Both the position numbers and the translations under genes were made by a program. The notes beneath the pieces are model-generated. The model saw only the letters and a list, made by a program, of their open reading frames with translations. It did no database searches and had not been told where the DNA came from. A stretch of 64,000 bases of DNA from Sphingosinicellaceae bacterium (GTDB taxonomy: Bacteria; Pseudomonadota; Alphaproteobacteria; Sphingomonadales; Sphingomonadaceae): positions 4,293,001 to 4,357,000 of the forward strand of contig CP079108.1 in NCBI GenBank assembly GCA_019285715.1, written 5' to 3'. This document shows positions 52,594 to 62,413 of the stretch, one piece after another. Positions within the stretch are counted from its first letter, which is position 1; each line of letters opens with the position of its first letter.

Positions 52594-54099
52594 ATGCGCA
52601 ACATCGACCACATTATCGGCGGCTCCAGCGTGTCCGAAGGCGACCGCAGCGCCGACGTCTTCGATCCCAACACCGGCCAGGTCCAGGCCCGTGTCCGCCT
52701 CGCCGACGAAGCGCTGGTCAACCGCGCCGTCGCCGATGCCGTTGCCGCCCAGCCGGCCTGGGGCGCGACCAACCCGCAGCGCCGGGCCCGGGTCATGTTC
52801 GAGTTCAAGCGCCTCGTGGAGGCCGAGATGGACAGCCTCGCGCACATGCTGTCGAGCGAGCACGGCAAGGTCATCGCCGACAGCCGCGGCGACATCCAGC
52901 GCGGCCTCGAGGTCATCGAATTCTCGTGCGGCATCCCGCACCTGCTCAAGGGCGAGTACACGCAGGGCGCGGGCCCCGGCATCGACGTCTACTCGATGCG
53001 CCAGCCGCTCGGCGTCGTCGCCGGCATCACCCCGTTCAACTTCCCGGGCATGATCCCGATGTGGATGTTCGGCGTCGGCATCGCCTGCGGCAACGCCTTC
53101 ATCCTCAAGCCGAGCGAGCGCGATCCGTCGCTGCCGGTGCGGCTCGGCGAGCTGATGCTGGAGGCCGGGCTGCCGGCGGGCATCCTCAACGTCATCCACG
53201 GCGACAAGGTCGCGGTCGACGCGATCCTCGACCACCCCGACATCAAGGCGGTCAGTTTCGTCGGCTCGAGCGACATCGCGCACTACGTCTACCGGCGCGG
53301 CGTCGCGGCGGGCAAGCGCGTGCAGGCGATGGGCGGCGCCAAGAATCACGGCGTCGTCATGCCCGATGCCGACATGGACCAGACGGTGGCCGACCTCGTC
53401 GGGGCCGCCTTCGGCTCGGCGGGCGAGCGCTGCATGGCGTTGCCGGTGGTCGTGCCGGTCGGTCGCAACACCGCGGAAACCCTGCGCGAGGCGCTGCTGC
53501 CGGAGATCGCCAAGCTCCGCCTCGGCGTCTCCACCGACAAGGACGCGCACTACGGTCCGGTGGTCTCGGCGGCGCACCGCGAGCGCATCGAGAGCTACAT
53601 CGGCATGGGCGTCGAGGAGGGCGCGGAACTCGTCGTCGACGGTCGTGGCTTCTCGCTGCAGGGCCATGAGGGCGGCTTCTTCGTCGGTCCGACGTTGTTC
53701 GACCACGTCAAGCCGACCATGCAGAGCTACCAGGACGAGATCTTCGGGCCGGTGCTGCAGATGGTTCGTGCGGAGAACCTCGGCGAAGCGGTCGATCTCG
53801 CTTCGAAGCACCAGTACGGCAACGGCGTCGCGATCTTCACGCGCAACGGTGCCGCGGCACGCGAGTTCGCGGCCAACGTCGAGGTCGGCATGATCGGCAT
53901 CAACGTGCCGATCCCGGTTCCGGTCGCCTACCACAGCTTCGGCGGCTGGAAGCGCTCGGCGTTCGGCGACACCGGCATCCACGGCATCGAGGGCGTCAAG
54001 TTCTACACCCGCCTGAAGACCGTGACCCAGCGCTGGCCGAGCCTCGACGTCGGTGCCGCGGTCACCGATTCGAGCTTCGTCATCCCGACGATGAAGTGA
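52594..54099 (+). CDS. mmsA: Methylmalonate-semialdehyde dehydrogenase (CoA-acylating)
   Basis: A 501-residue ALDH-superfamily enzyme that turns methylmalonate semialdehyde into propionyl-CoA in valine (and inositol) breakdown. FNFPGMIPMWMFGVGIACGN, GAKNHGVVMPDADMD and the catalytic cysteine in AGERCMALPVVVPVG are specific to MmsA. GGGAG precedes the ATG at 52594; the longer frame is shadow. mmsB follows immediately. Confidence 0.96.
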   Translation: MRNIDHIIGGSSVSEGDRSADVFDPNTGQVQARVRLADEALVNRAVADAVAAQPAWGATNPQRRARVMFEFKRLVEAEMDSLAHMLSSEHGKVIADSRGDIQRGLEVIEFSCGIPHLLKGEYTQGAGPGIDVYSMRQPLGVVAGITPFNFPGMIPMWMFGVGIACGNAFILKPSERDPSLPVRLGELMLEAGLPAGILNVIHGDKVAVDAILDHPDIKAVSFVGSSDIAHYVYRRGVAAGKRVQAMGGAKNHGVVMPDADMDQTVADLVGAAFGSAGERCMALPVVVPVGRNTAETLREALLPEIAKLRLGVSTDKDAHYGPVVSAAHRERIESYIGMGVEEGAELVVDGRGFSLQGHEGGFFVGPTLFDHVKPTMQSYQDEIFGPVLQMVRAENLGEAVDLASKHQYGNGVAIFTRNGAAAREFAANVEVGMIGINVPIPVPVAYHSFGGWKRSAFGDTGIHGIEGVKFYTRLKTVTQRWPSLDVGAAVTDSSFVIPTMK

Positions 54100-54107
54100 G
54101 CGGCACC

Positions 54108-54995
54108 ATGAAGATCGGCTTCATCGGGCTCGGCAACATGGGCGGCGGCATGGCCGCGAACCTCGTCAAGGCGGGCCACGCGGTCGCGGCGTTCGACCTT
54201 TCGGAGGCGGCCCTCGGGCGCGCCGTCGAGGCAGGCTGCACCGCGGCGCCCTCGGCCAATGCAGCGGCGAGCGGCGTCGACGCGGTGGTCACCATGCTGC
54301 CGGCGGGCAAGCACGTCCGCGCGGTCTATGAGAACGACGTGTTCGCGGCTGCCGGGCCGGGCACCTTGCTGCTCGACTGCTCGACGATCGACGTCGCGAC
54401 GGCGAAGACTGTCGCCGCGGCAGCGCTGGCGGCGGGCCACGCCATGGTCGACGCTCCCGTCTCGGGCGGCATCGCGGCGGCCAACGGCGGCACGCTGACC
54501 TTCATGGTCGGGGGCAGCGCGGCGGACTTCGCGCGGGCCGAGGCCATCCTCGCGGGGATGGGCAAGACCATCATCCACGCCGGCGAAGCCGGGTCCGGAC
54601 AGGCCGCCAAGATCTGCAACAACATGCTGCTCGGGGCGTCGATGGTGGCGACCGCGGAGGCGTTCGTGCTGGCGCAGAAGCTCGGGCTGGATGCACAGAC
54701 CTTCTTCGACATCAGCTCCAAGGCGAGCGGCCAGTGCTGGTCGATGACGAGCTATTGCCCGGTCCCCGGACCGGTCCCGGCCGCGCCGTCGAACCGCGAC
54801 TATCAGGGCGGATTCGCTGCCGCGCTGATGCTCAAGGACCTGAAGCTTGCGGTCGAGGCGGCGCAGGGGGTCGGCGCGTCGGTGCCGATGGGTGCGCAGG
54901 CGGAGGCGCTGTACCAGATGTTCGCCGGGCTCGGCGGCGAGGGCCGCGACTTCTCGGGCATCATCAAGATGCTCGACGGCAGCTGGCAGGGGTAA
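54108..54995 (+). CDS. mmsB: 3-hydroxyisobutyrate dehydrogenase
   Basis: A 295-residue NAD-dependent beta-hydroxyacid dehydrogenase that oxidises 3-hydroxyisobutyrate to methylmalonate semialdehyde, the substrate of MmsA. GFIGLGNMGGGMAANLVKAG is the nucleotide-binding loop, DAPVSGGIAAANGGTLTFMVGG the substrate-binding loop, and the catalytic lysine lies in GSGQAAKICNNMLL. ATG at 54108 is used; a GTG at 54096 in a GTGA overlap with mmsA would add four residues. Confidence 0.95.
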   Translation: MKIGFIGLGNMGGGMAANLVKAGHAVAAFDLSEAALGRAVEAGCTAAPSANAAASGVDAVVTMLPAGKHVRAVYENDVFAAAGPGTLLLDCSTIDVATAKTVAAAALAAGHAMVDAPVSGGIAAANGGTLTFMVGGSAADFARAEAILAGMGKTIIHAGEAGSGQAAKICNNMLLGASMVATAEAFVLAQKLGLDAQTFFDISSKASGQCWSMTSYCPVPGPVPAAPSNRDYQGGFAAALMLKDLKLAVEAAQGVGASVPMGAQAEALYQMFAGLGGEGRDFSGIIKMLDGSWQG

Positions 54996-55057
54996 GCGGG
55001 CGCTCTGAACCGGGGGGCGCGCACTTCGTCGTGCGTAATCACGGTCGAGGAGCACAC

Positions 55058-55471
55058 ATGCGCATCATCATTCTTGCCGTGGCGCTGGCCGGCACCGCAG
55101 CGGCGGCGCAGGGCGTCGACGACCTGCCCGACCGCCCGATCCAGCGGTCGGAGGTCATCGCGGTGGTCAAGCGCCAGTTCGCCGCGATGGACACCAACCA
55201 CGACGGCGTCGTCACCCGGCCCGAGTACGAAGCCTACCGCGCCCGCCAGGCCCGCGCGCCCGACCGCCCGGGCGAGCTGGCGGCCTTCGACCACATCGGC
55301 GGCCACTGGTTCGAACATGCCGACCCCGACGACACCGGCCGCGTCACGCTGCAGCAGGCCGAGGAACGCCCGATGCACCTGTTCGACCTGGCCGACACCA
55401 ACGGCGACGGCGTCGTCAGCGTCGACGAGAAGCAGGTCGCGGCGATGTTGATGTCGCTCGGCGGGCGGTAG
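55058..55471 (+). CDS. Secreted EF-hand calcium-binding protein
   Basis: A 137-residue protein with a signal peptide (IIILAVALAGTAAAAQG) and three EF-hand-like loops: DTNHDGVVTRPEY, DPDDTGRVTLQQAE and DTNGDGVVSVDE, the first and third being full consensus. It should bind calcium in the periplasm or outside the cell. GAGGAG lies before the ATG. It stands alone after mmsB. A sensor or buffer role is likely; the partner is unknown. Confidence 0.87.
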   Translation: MRIIILAVALAGTAAAAQGVDDLPDRPIQRSEVIAVVKRQFAAMDTNHDGVVTRPEYEAYRARQARAPDRPGELAAFDHIGGHWFEHADPDDTGRVTLQQAEERPMHLFDLADTNGDGVVSVDEKQVAAMLMSLGGR

Positions 55472-55503
55472 CGGACAGGGCCGATACGTGCCGCCGCTTC
55501 TGC

Positions 55504-55531
55504 CGTCATCCCCGCCTTCGCGGGGATGACG
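55504..55531. terminator. Bidirectional hairpin terminator (REP family)
   Basis: CGTCATCCCCGC and GCGGGGATGACG form a perfect 12-bp stem with a four-base loop between the convergent EF-hand and GST genes. It is the compact form of the repeat family seen at 25.1 and 48.6 kb. Confidence 0.75.
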
Positions 55532-55550
55532 AGCACCTATCGAAGCCTCC

Positions 55551-56174
55551 TCACGCGAACGCGTATGGCCCGCCCGCCGCCAGCGCCTTCACATACCCCG
55601 GCCGCGCGTGAACCGTCGCCAGCCACGCCATCAGCTTGGGTCGCGATCCGTCGAGCCCGCCACGCTGGCGCGAGGCCTCGAGCGGAAAGCTCATCATCAC
55701 GTCGGCAGCGGTGAAGTCGTCGCCCGCAAACCACGGTCGCGTCGCCAGCTCGCCCTCGAGCCAGTCGAGATGGACGCCGAGCATTTTCTGCAGCGGCTTG
55801 CGGGCCGGCCAGCCAAGCACTCCCATCCGGCCGATCACCAGGATCGCCAGCAGCGGCGGCATCATCGACCCTTCCGCATAGTGGAGGAAGTGCGTGAAGC
55901 GCAGCGCCGCGTCGGGATCGGCCGGCGCACCCAGTCGGCCGCCCGCCAGCGCGACAAGATACGCGACGATCGCCCCGGTCTCGGCGATGACGCGGCCGTC
56001 GTGCTCGATCACCGGCGACTTGCCGAGCGGGTGGACGCGCTTCAACTCCGGCGGGGCCAGCATCGTCGTCTTCTCGCGCTCGTAGCGCTTGACCTCGTAG
56101 GGCAGGCCAAGCTCCTCGAGCAGCCACAGGATGCGCTGCGAACGCGAATTCTCAAGATGGTGGACGACGATCAT
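55551..56174 (-). CDS. Glutathione S-transferase family protein
   Basis: A 207-residue GST. The N-terminal thioredoxin-like domain has VHHLENSRSQRILWLLEELGLPYEV and the cis-proline region LGKSPVIEHDG followed by ETGAIVAYL; the C-terminal helical domain includes FAGDDFTAADVMMSFPLEA. The SRSQR segment replaces the usual catalytic Ser/Cys context, as in the bacterial YfcG/GST-like subgroup. It is cytosolic and probably detoxifying. It follows the phytase-like gene on the same strand by 19 bp. Confidence 0.9.
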   Translation of the reverse strand: MIVVHHLENSRSQRILWLLEELGLPYEVKRYEREKTTMLAPPELKRVHPLGKSPVIEHDGRVIAETGAIVAYLVALAGGRLGAPADPDAALRFTHFLHYAEGSMMPPLLAILVIGRMGVLGWPARKPLQKMLGVHLDWLEGELATRPWFAGDDFTAADVMMSFPLEASRQRGGLDGSRPKLMAWLATVHARPGYVKALAAGGPYAFA

Positions 56175-56193
56175 CGCGCGCTCCTCGCAGTGG

Positions 56194-57210
56194 CTATCGG
56201 GTAGGCATCAGCTCGAACTTCATCAGCAGCGTACGCTGGAAGCCGTTAAAATTATCGTCCGAAACCAGATAGATGAAGGTCCGCCCGGCGACCCGGACGA
56301 GTGCCATGCCCTCCATGTTGTCGATGTTCAGCGGCGGCTTGATGCGGGCGATCTCGGTGCCCTGCATCGCCGCTCCCACCGGGACCAGCGTCAGGGCCGC
56401 CGCAACGCCGTCACTCGGCGCGAAATGGCGGTTGAGGACGAGCATGACGCCGGGCTCGATCTCGACCGCGTCGGTCGGGCGGTAGCCGGTGGGGGGCGTG
56501 TAGTGCAGCACCTGCGTGCCGCCCCCGCCGATGCGCAGCACGTCGAGGGTCGGTTGGGCGTCGCCCTCCTCGAAGATCAGCCGGTCGCCGCCGGCCAGTG
56601 TCGCGATCGCCTCGCCGCCGCTGTTCGACGACCAGCGCGCGGTGGCGGGGTTGCGGATCGTCGCCACGGCATTGGTGTCGAGGCTGGCAGGGCGTGCCGG
56701 GTCGATGCCGCGATAGACCATGACCCGGTGATCGCCCTCGAGGCTGACCAGCGCGTCGCCGGTCGCCGGGTCCCATTCGAGGCCCTCGGCGTCGACGTCA
56801 CTCTTGGCGTGCGCGACCGCGCCGGTGTCGCTGCGCAGCGGCGCGATGGTCCCGCCGACGGCCCCGACCAGTCGGCCGCCACGCTCGACGGTGCGCAGGC
56901 TGACCCAGGTGCCGGTGTCGGTGATGCCGAGCAGCCAGCCGTCCCTGCCCGCCCGCAGGGCCGACACCCCGCCGAAGTTCGCGTTGGTCGACCGCAGCGC
57001 CAGTCCCCCCATGTAGCGCAGCCGGCCGACGTCCCGGTGCGCGGCATCCTGCGGGTCGAGCGGGATCGACGTCGCGGTCAGGGGCAGCCGCTCCGCGCGC
57101 TCGAACACAGCGGGTTCGGCCGCCATCACCATGCCTGCGGCGACCGCCAACAGGACGCCCCGGATCGTCGCCCGGGTGATGAATGCGCGGCTCAACATCG
57201 TCGCGGCCAT
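56194..57210 (-). CDS. Esterase-like activity of phytase family protein
   Basis: A 338-residue exported protein with a signal peptide (LLAVAAGMVMAAEP) and a beta-propeller-like phytase/esterase domain: GGLALRSTNANFGGVSALRAG, GLEWDPATGDALVSLEGDHRVM, NIDNMEGMALVRVAGRTFIYLVSDDNF. This last stretch is typical of the family. Activity is unproven; phosphoester or ester hydrolysis in the periplasm is the usual guess. It diverges from recQ. Confidence 0.87.
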   Translation of the reverse strand: MAATMLSRAFITRATIRGVLLAVAAGMVMAAEPAVFERAERLPLTATSIPLDPQDAAHRDVGRLRYMGGLALRSTNANFGGVSALRAGRDGWLLGITDTGTWVSLRTVERGGRLVGAVGGTIAPLRSDTGAVAHAKSDVDAEGLEWDPATGDALVSLEGDHRVMVYRGIDPARPASLDTNAVATIRNPATARWSSNSGGEAIATLAGGDRLIFEEGDAQPTLDVLRIGGGGTQVLHYTPPTGYRPTDAVEIEPGVMLVLNRHFAPSDGVAAALTLVPVGAAMQGTEIARIKPPLNIDNMEGMALVRVAGRTFIYLVSDDNFNGFQRTLLMKFELMPTR

Positions 57211-57247
57211 AGCATCGCGCCCCCCGTGCCGCTATCCAGCGTCCAGC

Positions 57248-59032
<1,785 letters not shown>

Positions 59033-59143
59033 CGGGTGCCGGTCTCATGCCGGACGGGACGTAGTACGGTCGTCGCCGATTGCGGACACCGCAGCAATCG
59101 CCTGCTTTCACGATCGGGACCGACTTTCGGAAGGATTGCCCGG

Positions 59144-59160
59144 CTGCCAGATCATGGCAG
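59144..59160. promoter_or_regulatory. Palindrome upstream of the YafY-type regulator
   Basis: CTGCCA-GATCA-TGGCAG, a 6-5-6 dyad ending 23 bp before the regulator ATG. It could be an autoregulatory operator. No independent support. Confidence 0.35.
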
Positions 59161-59183
59161 TATGCCCTCGGGGAGCGGTGTTC

Positions 59184-59873
59184 ATGTCTCGCGCACAACG
59201 CCTGCTCGACCTGATCCAGGCACTGCGGCGGCACCGGCGACCGGTTGCGGGTGCCATTCTAGCGGAAGAACTCGGCGTTTCGTTGCGGACCGTTTATCGC
59301 GACATCGAGACTTTGAAGGCCCAGGGCGCGCATATCGAGGGTGAAGCAGGCTTGGGCTATGTGCTCCGACCCGGCTTCATGCTGCCGCCGCTGATGTTCT
59401 CCGAAGAGGAAATCGAGGCGCTGGTGCTCGGCTCACGATGGGTTTCCGAGCGGGCGGACGGCCCGCTCGGCAAAGCCGCGCGCAACGTGCTCGCCAAGAT
59501 CGGCGCCGTGCTACCCGACGATCTCAAGGCGGGGATCGACGCCTCGGGCTTGTTGATCGGTCCTGGTGAGCCGATCCCGGTGAGAGACGGCGAGCTTGCT
59601 GCGATCCGCCAAGCGATCCGGTCCGAGCGCAAGATGCGGGTCGCCTACGCCGATGAGCAGGTCAACGCCACCGAGCGGACCATCTGGCCGATCGCGCTGG
59701 CTTTCTACGACCGGGTGCGTGTCCTCGTCGCGTGGTGCGAGTTGCGGGCCGGCTACCGCCATTTCAGGATCGACCGCATTGCCACGCTCGAGTGCACGGC
59801 CGAGCGGTATCCCCGCCGCCGCGCCAGGCTGCTCAAGGAGTGGCACGCGGTCCAGGGCGTCCCCGAGCAATGA
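59184..59873 (+). CDS. YafY-type HTH/WYL transcriptional regulator
   Basis: A 229-residue regulator with an N-terminal DeoR-like helix-turn-helix (AGAILAEELGVSLRTVYRDIETLKAQG) and a C-terminal WYL domain (WPIALAFYDRVRVLVAWCELRAGYRHFRIDRI). WYL domains bind small ligands or nucleic acid. GGGGAGCGG precedes the ATG. The VOC gene 85 bp downstream is the common neighbour of this subfamily and probably its target. Confidence 0.92.
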   Translation: MSRAQRLLDLIQALRRHRRPVAGAILAEELGVSLRTVYRDIETLKAQGAHIEGEAGLGYVLRPGFMLPPLMFSEEEIEALVLGSRWVSERADGPLGKAARNVLAKIGAVLPDDLKAGIDASGLLIGPGEPIPVRDGELAAIRQAIRSERKMRVAYADEQVNATERTIWPIALAFYDRVRVLVAWCELRAGYRHFRIDRIATLECTAERYPRRRARLLKEWHAVQGVPEQ

Positions 59874-59877
59874 CTGC

Positions 59878-59915
59878 TGACAGAAACTGACAGGATGGTG
59901 TCGTATTTCCCTGTC
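59878..59915. promoter_or_regulatory. TGACAG repeat cluster before the VOC gene
   Basis: TGACAG at 59878-59883 and 59888-59893 (10-bp period) and the inverse CCTGTC at 59910-59915 lie between the regulator and VOC genes, 44-81 bp before the VOC start. The helical phasing and inverse copy look like binding sites for the WYL regulator. Confidence 0.45.
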
Positions 59916-59958
59916 GTCGGCACCGATCCTGCGTGCCGCCGATCCAGAAGGGTTTTTT

Positions 59959-60330
59959 ATGCCGGCCTTCAACTTCCTGCTGCTGCACGTCCGAGACCAT
60001 GCCACCAGCGCTGCCCTCTACCACGAACTGCTCGGCATCCCGATCGTCGCGCAGAAACCGGATATCGCGATCCTGCCTTTGCGCGATGGCGTCATGCTGG
60101 GCCTGTGGTCTCGGGCGACGGTGGAGCCGGAGAGCACGGGCCAGACCGGTGCCAGCGAGATTGCGTTTGCCGTGGCCGATGCCGCCGCAGTGGAGGCGAC
60201 GCATGCCGACTGGAGCCGGCGCGGCCTGCCCATCATCCAGACCCCGACCCTCATGAGCTTCGGCACCACTTTCGTCGCACTCGATCCCGATGGTCACCGC
60301 CTGCGCGTATTCGCACCCCCGGCTGCCTGA
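59959..60330 (+). CDS. VOC family (glyoxalase/dioxygenase-fold) protein
   Basis: A 123-residue vicinal-oxygen-chelate protein: LLLHVRDHATSAALYHELLGIPIV forms the first beta-alpha-beta unit and TTFVALDPDGHRLRVFAPP the last strand. Such proteins paired with YafY regulators are often annotated as drug- or phenazine-resistance proteins, or dimethylmenaquinone-like enzymes; the substrate cannot be read. Metal ligands are only partly evident (His in the first strand, Glu absent in the last), so it may be a binding protein rather than an enzyme. Confidence 0.88.
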   Translation: MPAFNFLLLHVRDHATSAALYHELLGIPIVAQKPDIAILPLRDGVMLGLWSRATVEPESTGQTGASEIAFAVADAAAVEATHADWSRRGLPIIQTPTLMSFGTTFVALDPDGHRLRVFAPPAA

Positions 60331-60400
60331 ACGGTACCGGGTGGCCACCGCATGGGCTGGCCGACGGTCGATTCTGGATGCACGCCGACCGTGCCGCCCC

Positions 60401-60898
60401 CTACTCCACCGTCCGCCCCAGCAGCCGCCGGGCCAGTCGGCGGAATCCGTTCAGCGCCCGCGCTGGTGGCTGACGGAAGGCGGCGATGATCGCCTTGAGT
60501 TCGGGCTCCTCGACCGCGGCGGCGGCGTCGCGGAGGCTGAACCACCGGGAATCGCGCTCGTGCTGCTCGGGCCAGTCGTCGGCGCGGCCGTGGACGGCGA
60601 GGGGAAAGACCTCCACCCGTGCGGCGCGCGTCGTGCCGTTTCGGCGGACCTTGTCATAGCCGTAGCTGCCAAGCGGCTCGGCCCCCGCGATACCGGAGAT
60701 GCCAGCCTCCTCGAACGCCTCGTGCGCGGCGGCGAGGTGCGCCGACAGGCCGCGGATCGGATTGCCCTTGGGGAGGACCCAGCGCCGCGTGCCGCGTGAC
60801 GTTATGAGCAGCACTTCGGGCGAACCGCCCGGACCGTCTCGATAAGGCAACGCGGCGACTTGCTTGATGGCACTGTTCCCGGGCGAGGCCGTGGCCAC
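60401..60898 (-). CDS. Nudix hydrolase
   Basis: A 165-residue Nudix-fold protein of the DIPP/diphosphoinositol-phosphohydrolase-like group. The Nudix box spans GNPIRGLSAHLAAAHEAFEEAGI, with histidine in place of the arginine of REUxEE, a known variant. RWVLPKGNP just before it is typical. Substrate may be a dinucleoside polyphosphate or a related phosphoanhydride. The protein is cytosolic and divergent from the MFS gene, with starts 77 bp apart. Confidence 0.9.
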   Translation of the reverse strand: MATASPGNSAIKQVAALPYRDGPGGSPEVLLITSRGTRRWVLPKGNPIRGLSAHLAAAHEAFEEAGISGIAGAEPLGSYGYDKVRRNGTTRAARVEVFPLAVHGRADDWPEQHERDSRWFSLRDAAAAVEEPELKAIIAAFRQPPARALNGFRRLARRLLGRTVE

Positions 60899-60975
60899 GA
60901 CATATAGCCCCTATCCGCGCCACTGTGAATCCTCGGGGGTTGGCAAAGTTCCTGCGGACGGCCATCCCGGCGACG

Positions 60976-62352
60976 ATGACCGAGCCGATCATGACCCAAC
61001 CGATCGTGACTGCACCGGCGGGGACCCAACCGGCGTCGACCGGGCCGGCGTCGACCGGGCCGGCGTTGCCCCGTCGCCACTTCGCCCTGCTGTTCACGGC
61101 GCTGCTGACCGTCGCTGCCGGCAACACCGCGCTGCAGTCGGTGCTGCCCGCGATCGCGCGCGTCATCCACCTGCCCGACATGCTGGTCGCGGTGATCTTC
61201 TCGTTCTCGGCGCTGCTGTGGACGTTCAGCGCACCGTACTGGGCGCGCCAGTCCGACATCCGCGGGCGCAAACTGCTGACCATCGTCGGCGTCGTCGGCT
61301 TTGGCGTGTCGATGCTCGGCTGCGGCTTCGCCATCCTCGCGGGCCTGCACGGCTGGCTCGCACCGGTCGCGACCTTCGCGGTGTTCGCCGTGCTGCGCAG
61401 TCTGTTCGGCATCTTCGGGTCGGCCACCAACCCCGCGACCCAGGCCTATGTCGCAGCGCGGACTACCGAGGGCGAGCGCACCAACGCGCTGTCGAGCCTG
61501 AGTTCCGCCTTCGGCCTCGGCACCATCATCGGCCCGGCGCTGGCGCCGCTGTTCATCCTCGGCACGCTCGGGCTGGCGGGGCCGCTGTTCGCCTTTGCGG
61601 CGATTGCAGTCGTGGTCATCGTCGCGGTCGCCAGGGGCCTGCCCAACGACGACCCGACGCGGTTCAGCCGCGCCGACCTCCGCCACCACGGCGCGCCGTC
61701 GTCGGAGCCCAGTGTCGGCGGCGTCTCGACCGGGGCCAGCACGATCGCCGCCGATGCCGGCCGCCGCACGCGGCTCGAGCTCAGCGACCCCCGCATCGCG
61801 CCGCTGATGATCTTCGGCTTCGCCAGCGGCAGCATCCAGGCCGCGACCGGCCAGACGCTCGGCTTCCTGGTCATCGACCGCATGGGCGGCAGCGCGCTCG
61901 CGGCGCAGGCCTCGATCAGCATCGTCTTCATGGCGGGCGCGGGTGCGACCCTGCTGGCGCAATGGGGCTTGATCCCAAAACTCCGCCTGATGCCGCCGCA
62001 ACTGCTGCGCTGGGGGACCTTGTTCGCCGGCCTCGGCACGCTCGGCATCGCGCTCGGGCACAGCTTCCACACGCTGGTGCTGTCGTACGCGCTGACCAGC
62101 CTCGGCTACGGCTTCGCGCGGCCGGGCTTTACCGCCGGCGCGAGCCTCGCGGTCGCCGACAGCGAGCAGGGCGCGGTCGCGGGCGCAGTCACCCAGGTCA
62201 ACGGTGCCTGCTTCGTGCTGGCCCCCGCGGTCGGCATCGGGCTGTACCAGTTCGACCATGCGCTGCCGTACTGGCTGGCGGCGGCCGCGCTGGTAGGACT
62301 GTTCGCCTACACCTGCCTCAACCGGACGCTGCGGCGCGAGCGGGTCCACTAG
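60976..62352 (+). CDS. Major facilitator superfamily transporter
   Basis: A 458-residue inner-membrane transporter with about 12 helices. The loop 2-3 signature is visible in WARQSDIRGRKLLTIVG, and GSATNPATQAYVAARTT follows TM4-5. It resembles drug/H+ antiporters of the DHA1 (TetA/Bcr) type, but no substrate can be assigned. The N-terminus is a Thr/Pro/Ala-rich stretch with a duplicated ASTGP unit. Start is uncertain among GTG 60925, ATG 60976 and ATG 60991; I used 60976. Confidence 0.88.
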   Translation: MTEPIMTQPIVTAPAGTQPASTGPASTGPALPRRHFALLFTALLTVAAGNTALQSVLPAIARVIHLPDMLVAVIFSFSALLWTFSAPYWARQSDIRGRKLLTIVGVVGFGVSMLGCGFAILAGLHGWLAPVATFAVFAVLRSLFGIFGSATNPATQAYVAARTTEGERTNALSSLSSAFGLGTIIGPALAPLFILGTLGLAGPLFAFAAIAVVVIVAVARGLPNDDPTRFSRADLRHHGAPSSEPSVGGVSTGASTIAADAGRRTRLELSDPRIAPLMIFGFASGSIQAATGQTLGFLVIDRMGGSALAAQASISIVFMAGAGATLLAQWGLIPKLRLMPPQLLRWGTLFAGLGTLGIALGHSFHTLVLSYALTSLGYGFARPGFTAGASLAVADSEQGAVAGAVTQVNGACFVLAPAVGIGLYQFDHALPYWLAAAALVGLFAYTCLNRTLRRERVH

Positions 62353-62413
62353 GCAAGACCGCTGCGCTCCTCCTATTATCGAAAGAAAACATCAGCCTTG
62401 GGAGATGCGAACG

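Noticed and set aside
61032-61061. 15-bp tandem duplication as a mobile or regulatory repeat
   Set aside because: Only two copies, inside the low-complexity N-terminus of the MFS protein; ordinary slippage.
60802-62349. 515-residue minus-strand open frame
   Set aside because: Antisense to the MFS transporter, whose frame shows membrane helices and the loop motif.
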